Assembly: GCA_029946105.1 (NCBI GenBank)
Contig: JAQSDW010000211.1
Location: forward strand, 5,485-50,483
Length of the DNA stretch: 44,999 nt
Reading direction: 5' to 3'
DNA from: Reyranella sp.
Lineage (GTDB): Bacteria; Pseudomonadota; Alphaproteobacteria; Reyranellales; Reyranellaceae
Each line of letters opens with the position of its first letter. The first letter of the stretch is position 1. The notes below the pieces were generated by a model that did not search any database, was not told the origin of the DNA, and worked only from the letters and a program-made list of their open reading frames with translations. Below, piece by piece: positions 34,816-43,802 of the stretch. The position numbers were made by a program, and so were the translations under genes.

Positions 34816-36339
34816 GTGACTAAAAAATCTTCCGGCCCTCTGTCGATCGGGGCGCTTCGCGCGGCCGTGCTCGAGGGGCGCGAGCCTCCGCCGGTGCAGG
34901 CCATCGCCCGCCTCGCCTCCTATCGCTGGTGCGTCGTTGGAACCGTGTGCATCGGCTCGTTCATGGGCCAGGTCGATGCCAGCATGGCCCAGGTGCTTCT
35001 GCCACGGCTAGAAGTCGAGTTCGCGGCCCGCCTCAGCAGCGTGAGCTGGGTCGCCGTCGCCTACCTGCTGGCGATGGCGTCCTTCACGCCGATGTTCGGC
35101 CGTCTCGCCGACATGGTCGGCCGCAAGCTCCTCTACACCGCCGGCTTCCTGCTCTTCATCATCGGCTCGGGCCTGTGCGGCTTCGCCACCGACCTCCCGA
35201 TGTTGATCGCCTTCCGTATCCTGCAGAGCGTCGGCGCCGCCCTGCTGACATCGAACAGCATCGCCATCATCGTCATGGCCACCGGCCCACAGGAACATGG
35301 ACGTGGCCTCGGCCTGCAATCGGCGGCCCAGGCGATCGGGCTGGGCGTCGGACCGGCGGTCGGCGGCCTGATCCTCGGAACGCTCGGCTGGCATTGGGCC
35401 TTCTGGATCAATGTCCCGGTTGGCCTGGTCGGGCTCATCCTCGGCTGGCTCGTCTTGCCTGAGACCAAGAAATTGCCCGATACCGGCCGCTTCGACTGGC
35501 AAGGCGCGATCCTGATCGCGCCGGCCCTGACGGCGGTCGTGGCGGTGCTGAACGAGGGCCACGTCTGGGGATTTACGTCGCCTGCCCTGATCGCCTGCGT
35601 ATTGTTCGGCGCGCTCTTCCTCGTCCTGTTCGTCCGCGCCGAGCGGCGCGCCTCGACACCGCTGCTCGACCTGCATCTTCTGGGCAAGCGTGCCTTCCTG
35701 CTCGGCAACGCCACCAACTTCCTGTCCTATGCCACCTTGTTCGGCGTTTTCTTTCTCATCCCCTTCGTTCTCGTGCGCATCTACCACGACTCCGAACTGG
35801 CGGCGGGCCTGCGACTGTCGATCCTCCCGGTGACCTTGGGACTGCTGGCGCCGGTCGGCGGCATCCTCTTCGACCGCTTCGGCGCCCGGGCGCCGACCTG
35901 TTGCGGCATGCTGATCTGCCTGGCCGGTCTCGGCCTGCTCTACTTCTTCCTCGATGGCACGGCCGGCAACCTGCCGCTGGTCACGCTGGCGTTGGCCATC
36001 TTCGGCGCGGGACAGGGCCTGTTCATCTCGCCCAACACCAGCTCGATCATGGCGACGGCGCCGCCCGAACAGACCGGCCAGGCGGGTAGCGTGCTGAATG
36101 TCGTGCGATTGATCGGCATGAGCGCCGGCATCGCCGGCGCCTCGACGCTGTTCGCCCTGGGCCTGACCGGGACCGACGGCAGCACGCTGAACGTCCCGAC
36201 GCCATTGCTGGTGGCGGCCAGCCACCAGGTTCTCCTGATGCTCGGCTGCCTGGCCGCCCTGGCGGGCCTGATATCGCTGATCCGTCCCGGCCACCGCAAG
36301 GCGCACCGGACGGATCTCGGCCGTCACATGGTCGCGTAG
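34816..36339 (+). CDS. DHA2-family MFS multidrug transporter
   Basis: A protein of about 507 residues with 14 hydrophobic helices, the size and layout of the drug:H+ antiporter-2 (EmrB/QacA) family. Motif A is GRLADMVGRK after the second helix, and QVDASMAQVLLPRLE replaces the usual ExxxxNVALP motif D1. Motif C-like GPAVGGLILGTLGW is present. The GTG at 34816 has AAGGA five bases upstream and is preferred over an ATG at 34750 whose extension is charged and poorly supported. It works in the inner membrane as a proton-driven exporter. The 3' end overlaps the convergent LysE-type gene by 16 bases. Confidence 0.88.
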   Translation: MTKKSSGPLSIGALRAAVLEGREPPPVQAIARLASYRWCVVGTVCIGSFMGQVDASMAQVLLPRLEVEFAARLSSVSWVAVAYLLAMASFTPMFGRLADMVGRKLLYTAGFLLFIIGSGLCGFATDLPMLIAFRILQSVGAALLTSNSIAIIVMATGPQEHGRGLGLQSAAQAIGLGVGPAVGGLILGTLGWHWAFWINVPVGLVGLILGWLVLPETKKLPDTGRFDWQGAILIAPALTAVVAVLNEGHVWGFTSPALIACVLFGALFLVLFVRAERRASTPLLDLHLLGKRAFLLGNATNFLSYATLFGVFFLIPFVLVRIYHDSELAAGLRLSILPVTLGLLAPVGGILFDRFGARAPTCCGMLICLAGLGLLYFFLDGTAGNLPLVTLALAIFGAGQGLFISPNTSSIMATAPPEQTGQAGSVLNVVRLIGMSAGIAGASTLFALGLTGTDGSTLNVPTPLLVAASHQVLLMLGCLAALAGLISLIRPGHRKAHRTDLGRHMVA

Positions 36340-36887
36340 ACCGTCGTCGCCACCAGCGCCGCGGCGAACACGAGGTTGACGCGCCGCGACCACACTGGAT
36401 CGTGGAACACCCGCGAGAAGGCGGCACCCGCCAGCAGCCAGGCGAGATGGATGAGCACGACCATGGCGCCCAGCACCGCGACCTTCAGCGCCGGGCCGAG
36501 CGTCGAGCCCGCAAACACGGCGGCGATCGCGACATAGGCCTTGGGATTGGCGATGGCCAACAGCACGCCGCCCGTGAACGACGGTGCGGCCACGGTCTCG
36601 TCATGCTTGGACAATGGCGGGGCCGTCGCGATCCGGAAGGCGAGATAGAGGATGTAGACGGCAGAGGCCGCCAGCAGCACGGGGGCGAGTTGCGGGATGG
36701 CGAGGAGAACAGCGACCACGCCCGTCGCCACCGCGAGCAGGACAGCGATGGTACCGGCGACCAACCCCGACATGTAGGCGATCGACCGGCTGAGCCCGAA
36801 GGCTGCGCCGACCGCCGTCACGCTGATCGTCGACGGCCCGGGACTGCCCATGACGAGGAGAGAGGCCACGATCAGCGACAGCACCAT
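36324..36887 (-). CDS. LysE/RhtB-family amino acid exporter
   Basis: A 187-residue inner-membrane protein with six hydrophobic helices. The N-terminal MGSPGPSTISVTAVGAAFG carries the PGP motif of the LysE/RhtB family, and AIANPKAYVAIAAVF carries the NPK motif. These proteins export amino acids or related metabolites. The ATG at 36887 begins the normal first helix. The gene lies downstream of the M28 peptidase gene on the same strand with a 52-base gap, so it may be co-transcribed with the LysR-peptidase pair; that would fit removal of peptide-derived amino acids. The 3' end overlaps the MFS gene. Confidence 0.9.
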   Translation of the reverse strand: MVLSLIVASLLVMGSPGPSTISVTAVGAAFGLSRSIAYMSGLVAGTIAVLLAVATGVVAVLLAIPQLAPVLLAASAVYILYLAFRIATAPPLSKHDETVAAPSFTGGVLLAIANPKAYVAIAAVFAGSTLGPALKVAVLGAMVVLIHLAWLLAGAAFSRVFHDPVWSRRVNLVFAAALVATTVYATM

Positions 36888-36939
36888 GGCCGGACGCTAG
36901 CGCCGCCCGGTATGGGCGTCTTGAACGTTCGTGCGGCTT

Positions 36940-38214
36940 CTACTTCGCCCGCCAGCGCGCCGCTTCGGCGGGATCGGCATTGCAGGCGGCGGCGACCAGC
37001 GCGGCGGTGAGCAGCGTCGCCTGCCTCAGTTCGGATTGCGCCACCTTGTCCCGCGTGTCGGCCGGCGTCAGCACGACGCGGAGATGCGCGGCCGGATCGT
37101 CGAAGCCCGCCACCAGGCGGATGGCGGGGATGCCGCCTTGGGCAAAGTTGGCATGGTCGGAGTTGGTCATCAGCGGCCGCACGGTGCGCAGGCTTTGACC
37201 ATTCGCCTCGGCGACGGCGAGCAGAAACGGTTCGACGCCGGCATAGCCGCTGGAAAGGGCGGCGAGGTGCGGGCTGCCCGCGACCGAGTCGAGATTGACG
37301 TTGAGCGCGATCTTCGCGCGCTCGGCCTCGCTCAACGACTTCACATATTGCGCCGAGCCGGTGAGCGCCCATTCCTCGACGCTGAAGAACATCACGCGCA
37401 CCCCGCGCCGGAAGCCCGCCACCTTGGGCGCCAGCGCGCGCGCGACGGCGAGCACCGAGGCGAGACCGGTGCCGTTGTCCATCGCGCTTTCGGCGAGGTC
37501 GTGGCCGTCGACATGCGCCGAGAGCACCACCCATTCGTCGCTCTGACCGGGATAGTCGTAGACCAGCGTCTCGGTCTCGGCCGGTCCTTCTGCTGTCTCG
37601 ATCGTCATCGTGGCCGTGGGCCAGCCGGCAGCACGGCGCGCGAGCCGCGCCGCCGCCTCGGGCGAGATGCCGAGGGCGGGAATGCCGTCGCCGCCCTCGC
37701 GACCCGACGACCCGGCCACGACATGGCCCGCGAGAGGTCCCGCGATCAAAAATCCCACGGCACCGTTGGCGCGCGCCATGTCGTACTTGCGGCGGCGATG
37801 GATGGTGCCGGCCGCGAACATCAGCTCGTGCCGCACCAGCACGATGCGGCCTCCGATCTCGCTCGCATGTGCCGCGAATTCGTCGGGCGTGCCGCGGCCG
37901 AGGTCGATCACCTCCGCCGTGAGACCACCCTCGGGCGTGGCGATGGTGCGCACCAGCGGATGACACGGCACGGTCCCACCGTCGCCCAGCGTCAGCATTG
38001 CCTTGGTCGCCCGCCAGCCGCCGTAGCGCACCGGGATCGAGCGGCCCGTGTTGGCGGGCGAGGCCGCCCGCACCCGCTCGCGCAGGAGTGCGAAGGCCCG
38101 CTTCTCGCTCTCGCTGCCGGCGAGGCGCCCGCCGCGATCGCAGATGTCGTTGAAGTCGCGCCACAGGCCGCCGTCGGAGGCGATCAGGGCGGCGGTGTCG
38201 GGATCCAGGCGCAT
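36940..38214 (-). CDS. M28-family zinc aminopeptidase with PA-like domain
   Basis: A 424-residue di-zinc peptidase. All five M28 ligands are visible in order: His of SAHVDGHD, Asp of AMDNGTG, Glu of SVEEW, Asp of NLDSVAG and His of SDHANF. A region at about 100-200 before the peptidase core resembles a protease-associated domain. No signal peptide is seen, so it should be cytosolic, which differs from many secreted M28 enzymes. It starts five bases after the LysR stop, so regulator and peptidase are one operon, divergent from the ABC importer. It may process a peptide or N-acyl compound brought in by that importer. Confidence 0.9.
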   Translation of the reverse strand: MRLDPDTAALIASDGGLWRDFNDICDRGGRLAGSESEKRAFALLRERVRAASPANTGRSIPVRYGGWRATKAMLTLGDGGTVPCHPLVRTIATPEGGLTAEVIDLGRGTPDEFAAHASEIGGRIVLVRHELMFAAGTIHRRRKYDMARANGAVGFLIAGPLAGHVVAGSSGREGGDGIPALGISPEAAARLARRAAGWPTATMTIETAEGPAETETLVYDYPGQSDEWVVLSAHVDGHDLAESAMDNGTGLASVLAVARALAPKVAGFRRGVRVMFFSVEEWALTGSAQYVKSLSEAERAKIALNVNLDSVAGSPHLAALSSGYAGVEPFLLAVAEANGQSLRTVRPLMTNSDHANFAQGGIPAIRLVAGFDDPAAHLRVVLTPADTRDKVAQSELRQATLLTAALVAAACNADPAEAARWRAK

Positions 38215-38219
38215 GGCAC

Positions 38220-39098
38220 TCACTTCTTCAGTTTGGCGTCGAGCATGTCGAGGAAGGCCGCCGCCAGGACCGACGGCTCGCGGTCGCGGCGGTGGAAGGC
38301 GCCGATCTCGTAGATGATGGCGGGCTCGAACGGCCGCACCACCAGCCCGAGATGGGCGAAGCTCTCGGCCGACAGCGGATCGACGATCGACCAGCCGGTA
38401 CCGGCGGCGACCAGGCCGCACAGGCTGGCGAAAAATTCGGCCTCGACCACCGGATTGAGCGGTTGGCCGGCGGCGGCGAAGGTGCCGAGGATGCGACTCG
38501 GCACCTGATGCGAACGCGCCGGCATCACCATCGGATGGTCGGCCAGCAGCTTGGGCGTCAGCGTCCTGTGTCCGGCGCGTGGATGGCGCGGCGGCAGGAT
38601 GGCGACGCAGCGCATCTCGTAGCGCCTGACCGTCACCTGGGTATCGTCGATCGGCAACTCGGCGATGCCGATGTCGAAGCTTTCGCTGGGCAGGAGCTGG
38701 CTCACCACGTCGGAGTGGCGCGAAATCAGGCGCACCGAGACCTCGGGCCGTGCCGCCAGGAACTCGGCCACCAGGCCGGGCAACAGCGAGATCGAGGCCG
38801 AGGGGTGGCTGGCGATCACCAGCCGGCCCGACTGGCCTTCGCGGATCTGCGCGGTCGCGGCCTGCAGGCGATCGACCTCGCCCAGCACGCGGCTTGCCTC
38901 GGCATAGAACAGCAAACCCTCGGCCGTGGGCTTCAGCCGGCCGCCGGCACGCTCGAAAAGCGAGAAGCCGACGCTTTCCTCCAGGCGCACGATCTGGGCC
39001 GAAACAGCGGGCTGGCTCACGCCCATGGCCGCGGCCGCCGCGGTCACCGAGCGATGGTCGACGACGGCCCGGAAGGCTTCGAGGAGCTTGACGTCCAT
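38220..39098 (-). CDS. LysR-family transcriptional regulator
   Basis: A 292-residue LysR regulator. The N-terminal winged helix-turn-helix reads LLEAFRAVVDHRSVTAAAAAMGVSQPAVSAQIVRLEESVGFSLFER (about 5-50) and the C-terminal half is a periplasmic-binding-like effector domain. It is divergent from an amino-acid type ABC importer and translated just ahead of the M28 peptidase gene. Two T-N11-A boxes lie in the 106-base divergent region, one next to its own start and one at the importer start. The usual logic is autorepression plus effector-dependent activation of the divergent genes. The effector is probably the imported compound or a product of it. Confidence 0.93.
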   Translation of the reverse strand: MDVKLLEAFRAVVDHRSVTAAAAAMGVSQPAVSAQIVRLEESVGFSLFERAGGRLKPTAEGLLFYAEASRVLGEVDRLQAATAQIREGQSGRLVIASHPSASISLLPGLVAEFLAARPEVSVRLISRHSDVVSQLLPSESFDIGIAELPIDDTQVTVRRYEMRCVAILPPRHPRAGHRTLTPKLLADHPMVMPARSHQVPSRILGTFAAAGQPLNPVVEAEFFASLCGLVAAGTGWSIVDPLSAESFAHLGLVVRPFEPAIIYEIGAFHRRDREPSVLAAAFLDMLDAKLKK

Positions 39099-39104
39099 GT
39101 CCCT

Positions 39105-39119
39105 ATAACCAACCGTTAT
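39105..39119. promoter_or_regulatory. LysR-type box (T-N11-A) near the lysR start
   Basis: ATAAC-CAACC-GTTAT, perfect 5-base arms, contains the LysR hallmark T-N11-A (T39106 and A39118). It begins six bases before the LysR ATG on the minus strand, the position expected of an autoregulatory site. Confidence 0.6.
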
Positions 39120-39190
39120 GTCTCATTTGGCAAGCCATAGCCTTCTTACTAGCAAATCTCCTGCCGATCCGGCAGTCTCGCTGCGACAGG

Positions 39191-39204
39191 CATAGGAATT
39201 GCTT

Positions 39205-39207
<3 letters not shown>
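39191..39207. promoter_or_regulatory. Second T-N11-A box at the importer operon start
   Basis: CATA-N9-TATG (CATAGGAATTGCTTATG) also has T-N11-A spacing (T39193 and A39205). It covers the presumed ribosome binding site AGGA and the ATG at 39205. If the true start is the ATG at 39232 it would lie in the 5' leader or promoter. The match is short, so it is only a candidate. Confidence 0.4.
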
Positions 39208-39993
<786 letters not shown>

Positions 39994-40021
39994 CGGGGAA
40001 GCCAACGAAGGGAGACTGATC

Positions 40022-40828
40022 ATGGGTGTAGCGAAGATTATCGGGGCGCTGGCGCTCGCAACGACCGCCAGCATGCTGGCAACGGGCGGCGCCGAGGCGC
40101 AGCAGACGCAATCCAGGCTCTACGAGGTAACCAAGAGCAAGAAGCTGCGGGTCTGCCAGTTCCCGCTCTACTATTCGATCTCGTTCCGTAATTCGAAGAC
40201 CGGCGAGATCGAGGGCATCGATGCCGACCTTGCGAAGGAATTCGCCAAGGAGCTCGACGCCAAGCTTGAGATCGTCGAATCGAGCTTCGGCAGCTTCATC
40301 GCCGACCTGCAGGCCGGCAAGTGCGAGATCGGTATGTTCGGCGTCGGCGCCACGATGAAGCGCGGCCAGGCGGTCGAATTCTCCAAGCCCTATCTGCTCA
40401 CCAACCTCTACGCCGTCACGCGCAAGGACAGCAAGATCAAGAAGTGGGAAGACATCGACCAGAAGGGCGTAAAAGCCGCGGTGTCGCTCGGCAGCTACAT
40501 GGAGCCCTTCATGAAGGGCTACGTGAAGAACGCCGAGGTGGTCTCGGTGGCGCCGCCCAACACGCGCGAGGCCGAGCTGGTGGCACAACGCGTCGACGTC
40601 ATCATCACCGACTTCCCGACCGCCATCAAAGTGACCGACGAGTTCGACTGGGCGACTTATATTTTGCCCAACGAGAAGCTCGCCATCACGCCCTACGCCT
40701 ACGTCGTGCCGCAGGGCGACCAGATCTGGCTGAACTACGTCAACCTGTTCGTCGACACCATCAAGCTCGACGGCCGGCTGCTGAAGTACGCCAAGAAGCA
40801 CAAGCTCGACCCGATCGTGGCGCCGTAA
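40022..40828 (+). CDS. Periplasmic amino-acid-type solute-binding protein (family 3)
   Basis: A 268-residue binding protein of the SBP_bac_3 family. A signal peptide occupies about residues 1-26 (cleavage after AEA). The mature protein has the family order KLRVCQFPLYY, GEIEGIDADLAKEFAKEL, MKRGQAVEFSKPY and VDVIITDFPTAIKV. The Arg of the MKRGQ segment and the Asp of ITDFP sit where amino acid binding proteins hold the alpha-carboxylate and amino group, so the ligand probably has an amino-acid-like end. AAGGGAG precedes the ATG. A palindromic repeat of about 86 bases separates it from the permease gene. Confidence 0.92.
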   Translation: MGVAKIIGALALATTASMLATGGAEAQQTQSRLYEVTKSKKLRVCQFPLYYSISFRNSKTGEIEGIDADLAKEFAKELDAKLEIVESSFGSFIADLQAGKCEIGMFGVGATMKRGQAVEFSKPYLLTNLYAVTRKDSKIKKWEDIDQKGVKAAVSLGSYMEPFMKGYVKNAEVVSVAPPNTREAELVAQRVDVIITDFPTAIKVTDEFDWATYILPNEKLAITPYAYVVPQGDQIWLNYVNLFVDTIKLDGRLLKYAKKHKLDPIVAP

Positions 40829-40833
40829 GTCAT

Positions 40834-40919
40834 GGGAGCGCGCCACTGCGGGCGGAGTAACCTCCGCCCTTAAGTGGCGCATCCTTCACGAGCGCCACTG
40901 GAGTGGCGCGCTCCCCTGA
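40834..40919. repeat. Cloverleaf-capable palindromic repeat between binding-protein and permease genes
   Basis: Outer arms GGGAGCGCGCCACT (40834-40847) and AGTGGCGCGCTCCC (40902-40915) are perfect reverse complements. Inside are two more hairpins: GGGCGGAG-TAAC-CTCCGCCC (40850-40869) and AGTGGCGC (40873-40880) with GCGCCACT (40892-40899). Together they can fold into a three-way junction; because all four arms share GCGCCACT/AGTGGCGC, alternative pairings are possible. Bases 40890-40919 are identical to 2-31. Its end supplies part of the GAGG before the permease ATG at 40928. It may stabilise upstream mRNA and raise binding protein over permease levels, as REP elements do in malE-malF; this is inferred. 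Confidence 0.85.
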
Positions 40920-40927
40920 GGCCTGAG

Positions 40928-41593
40928 ATGTTCAAATACCAATTCCGCTGGGACACGGTCTGGGGCAGCTTCGACTTCCTGATGTCGGGGCTGCAGATGA
41001 CGCTCATCGTCTCGGCCGCCACCCTCGTGCTGGCGATGATCGGGGGACTGATCATCGCGCTGCTCGACATGTCGCGCTTCCGGGCGCTGCGCTGGATCGG
41101 CGTCTCGATCGGCGAGGTCGTGCGCAACACGCCGATCCTGGTCCAGCTGCTGTGGGTCTACTATGTGCTGCCGATCGTGTTCGGCATCCGCATCGAAGCC
41201 CTGGTGGCGCTGATCATCGGCCTTGCGCTCTACCAGGCGGCCTTCATCTCCGAGGTCTACCGCTCGGGCATCCAGAGCGTGCCCAAGGGCCATGTCGAGG
41301 CAGCGCAAGTGCTGGGGCTCTCGCCGCTGCAATCGTTCCGTCGCATCGTGCTGCCGCAGGCGATCAAGATGACCCTGCCACCGCTTGCCTCCAACTTCGT
41401 GCAGTTGATCAAATTCTCCTCGCTGGGCGCCGTCATCTCGGTGAGCGAGATCACGCGGCGCGGCATGGAACTCTCGGCCACCAACTTCCGGCCGCTGGAA
41501 ACCTTCACCTTCATCGCTGTCGTCTATTTCCTGATCTGCTGGCCGCTCGCCATGGGCATCCGCTTCTGGGAACGAAGGCTGCAGAACCGCTGA
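40928..41593 (+). CDS. Amino-acid-type ABC importer permease (PAAT family)
   Basis: A 221-residue inner-membrane permease with five hydrophobic helices. The segment RNTPILVQLLWVYYVLP near residue 65 and the cytoplasmic EAA loop GHVEAAQVLGLSPLQSFRRIVLPQA are diagnostic of HisMQ/GlnP-type permeases. Only one permease gene is present, so a homodimer is expected. The ATG has GAGG six bases upstream, partly formed by the end of the palindromic repeat. The stop overlaps the next start by one base (TGATG), coupling it to the M20 hydrolase gene. Confidence 0.93.
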   Translation: MFKYQFRWDTVWGSFDFLMSGLQMTLIVSAATLVLAMIGGLIIALLDMSRFRALRWIGVSIGEVVRNTPILVQLLWVYYVLPIVFGIRIEALVALIIGLALYQAAFISEVYRSGIQSVPKGHVEAAQVLGLSPLQSFRRIVLPQAIKMTLPPLASNFVQLIKFSSLGAVISVSEITRRGMELSATNFRPLETFTFIAVVYFLICWPLAMGIRFWERRLQNR

Positions 41594-42849
41594 TGTTCGA
41601 TCCGCACAGAATTGATCTCGCCCGCCGGGTCGACGCCGCGCGCGAGCACTTGGTCGACGTCACCCGCCGCCTCGTGGCCGTGGCCTCGCCCAACCCGCCG
41701 AGCGACACCTGGGACGTGGCCGAGGTCGCCGAGGCGCTACTGCGCGAGATCCCGGGCATCGAGATCGAGCGTGTCGAGCCCGCGCCGCGCGTGGTCAGCC
41801 TGGTCGGCCGCATCAAGGGCAAGAAGCCCGGCCGACGGCTGATCTTCAACGGCCATCTCGACACCTTCCCGATCCTGGAGAACCTGCCGTGGACCGTGCC
41901 GCCGCTGGGCGGCGTGCTGAAGGACGGAAAACTCTACGGCCGCGGCGTCTGCGACATGAAGGGCGGCATCGCCTGCTCGATCCTGGCGGCGACGCTCCTC
42001 GCCGAGCATCGCGACGCCTGGGCGGGCGAGATCGTGCTGACGCTGGCCGGCGACGAGGAGAACATGGGCTCGCTCGGGTCGGGCTATCTGCTCGAGCATG
42101 TGCCGCACGCCAGGGGCGACGCCAACATCTGCGGCGACGTGGGCTCGCCCCGGGTCGTGCGCTTCGGCGAGAAGGGCCTGATGTGGGTCGAGATCGAGGC
42201 CACGGGATCGCCGGCGCACGGCGCGCACGTGCACAAGGGCACCAACGCCATCGACCGCCTGCGTGTGGCGCTCGACCGGCTGAAAGACCTCGAGGACGTG
42301 CCCTTCCAGGCGCCCCCCATCGTCACCGCCGCGATCGCGCGGGCAAAGCCCGTCTCCGAGCCGCTGTCGGGGGCGGGCGAGGCCGAGACGCTGGGCCGCG
42401 TCACCGTGAACGTCGGCACCATCGAAGGCGGCACTTCGCCCAACCTGGTGCCCACGCACGCCATCGCCCGCGCCGACATCCGCCTGCCGGTCGGCATCAC
42501 CACCGACGTGCTGGCCGCCAAGCTCGACGAATGGCTGGCGCCGCTCGACGGCGTGAGCTGGAAGGCGATCCGGCGGTTCGAACCCTCCTTCACCGATCCC
42601 GGCCACGAGATCGTCACGCGCACCATGGAAGTCGCCGCGGACGTGCTGCGCGAGGCGCCAGCGGTGAACATGCGGGTCGGCGGTTCCGATTCGCGCTGGT
42701 ACCGCATGTACAAGGTGCCGACGGTGGTGCTGGGCCTGACGCCCTTCAACATGGGCGGATCGGACGAGTATGTTCTGGTCGACGAACTCGTCTCCGTCGC
42801 CAAGATCCACACCTTGGTGGCCTACGACTTCCTCTCCGCGGAGAAATAA
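41593..42849 (+). CDS. M20-family amidohydrolase/deacylase (ArgE/DapE-like) with altered C-terminal metal site
   Basis: A 418-residue cytosolic metallohydrolase. Metal-site residues include His88 and Asp90 (NGHLDTF), Asp121 (GRGVCDMKGG) and the catalytic Glu155-Glu156 (GDEEN); Asp182 follows in NICGDVGSP. The dimerisation domain spans about 190-310 with SPAHGAHVHKGTNAI. In ArgE and DapE the C-terminal motif AHTPDE provides a metal histidine; here it reads MGGSDE (387-392), so that His is Gly388. Family members remove acyl groups from N-acyl amino acids or cleave small amides. Its place between an amino-acid-type importer and a ureohydrolase suggests that it acts on the imported compound. One-base overlap with the permease gene. 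Confidence 0.88.
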   Translation: MFDPHRIDLARRVDAAREHLVDVTRRLVAVASPNPPSDTWDVAEVAEALLREIPGIEIERVEPAPRVVSLVGRIKGKKPGRRLIFNGHLDTFPILENLPWTVPPLGGVLKDGKLYGRGVCDMKGGIACSILAATLLAEHRDAWAGEIVLTLAGDEENMGSLGSGYLLEHVPHARGDANICGDVGSPRVVRFGEKGLMWVEIEATGSPAHGAHVHKGTNAIDRLRVALDRLKDLEDVPFQAPPIVTAAIARAKPVSEPLSGAGEAETLGRVTVNVGTIEGGTSPNLVPTHAIARADIRLPVGITTDVLAAKLDEWLAPLDGVSWKAIRRFEPSFTDPGHEIVTRTMEVAADVLREAPAVNMRVGGSDSRWYRMYKVPTVVLGLTPFNMGGSDEYVLVDELVSVAKIHTLVAYDFLSAEK

Positions 42850-42851
42850 TC

Positions 42852-43802
42852 ATGGACCGCCCCCTCGAACGCCTCGCCGACGACGAGCTCTTCACCCTGC
42901 CGATGACCTTCATGGGCGCGCCCTATGGCCGGCCGGGCCCGAACAACAAGGCCGCGATCCTGGGCATCCCCTTCGACTGCGGCACCAACATGCGGATCGG
43001 CGCGCGCGGCGGTCCCGATTCGGTGCGCCAGCAGTCGGCGCTGATGCGCCGCTTCAACCCGACCAACGCCGACTTCGATCCGGTGGCCGCGCTGGGCCTG
43101 GTCGACTGCGGCAACGTCAAGCTGACACCCTCGAAGATCGTCGACGCCTTCGAACGCACCGAGCAGGCTGTCGACCGCATCGTCCAGGCCGGCGCCATCC
43201 CCGTCACCATCGGCGGCGACGGATCGGTCACGGTTCCGGTGGCGCGCGCCGTCGGCAAGAAGTACCCGAAGATGGCGGCGCTCCACATCGATTCGCACAC
43301 CGACTCCTATCCCTACGGCGAGGACGAGAAGTACAACTCCGCCACCCAGTTCACGCACGTCGCCGAGGAAGGCCTGGTCGATCCCGCCTTCTCCTGGCAC
43401 GTCGGCATCCGCAGCACGACCTACGCCAAGGATGTCGTGCCGCGCGCCATGAGCCTCGGCTACAAGATCGTGTCGATGGATGAGTTGATCCGCGGCGGCT
43501 TCGCCCAGCGCATGGCCGAGTTCCGCGATCACGTCGGCAAGCGGCCGGTCTATCTCTGCTTCGACATGGATGTCTTCGATCCCTCGTGCGCGCCGGGCGT
43601 CTGCACGCCGTCATGGGGCGGGCTGTCGGCGCGCGAGGGTATCGACCTGCTGCGCTGCCTGACCGACCTCAACATCGTGGCGGTCGACGTGAACACGGTG
43701 AGCCCGCCGCAGGACGTGAACGGCATGGCCGCCCACCTCTGCGCCCACGTGATCTACGAGACGCTGGTGCTGCTGTCGCGGCAGATGGGCCTGGCCGCCT
43801 AG
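42852..43802 (+). CDS. Agmatinase/arginase-family ureohydrolase with non-canonical active site
   Basis: A 316-residue protein that aligns along its whole length with agmatinases (SpeB-type). Of the six manganese ligands, Asp147, His149, Asp151 (HIDSHTD) and Asp238, Asp240 (FDMDVFDP) are kept. The sixth, His126 of E. coli SpeB in GGDH, is Gly124 (GGDG). The loop HGT with His163 reads SAT (163-165), and Glu274 of VVEVAP reads Thr282 (VNTVSP). The enzyme should therefore not be a standard agmatinase; it may act on another guanidino or amidino substrate with a changed metal site. It starts two bases after the M20 stop. The stop overlaps the convergent hydrolase stop in CTAG. Confidence 0.88.
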   Translation: MDRPLERLADDELFTLPMTFMGAPYGRPGPNNKAAILGIPFDCGTNMRIGARGGPDSVRQQSALMRRFNPTNADFDPVAALGLVDCGNVKLTPSKIVDAFERTEQAVDRIVQAGAIPVTIGGDGSVTVPVARAVGKKYPKMAALHIDSHTDSYPYGEDEKYNSATQFTHVAEEGLVDPAFSWHVGIRSTTYAKDVVPRAMSLGYKIVSMDELIRGGFAQRMAEFRDHVGKRPVYLCFDMDVFDPSCAPGVCTPSWGGLSAREGIDLLRCLTDLNIVAVDVNTVSPPQDVNGMAAHLCAHVIYETLVLLSRQMGLAA

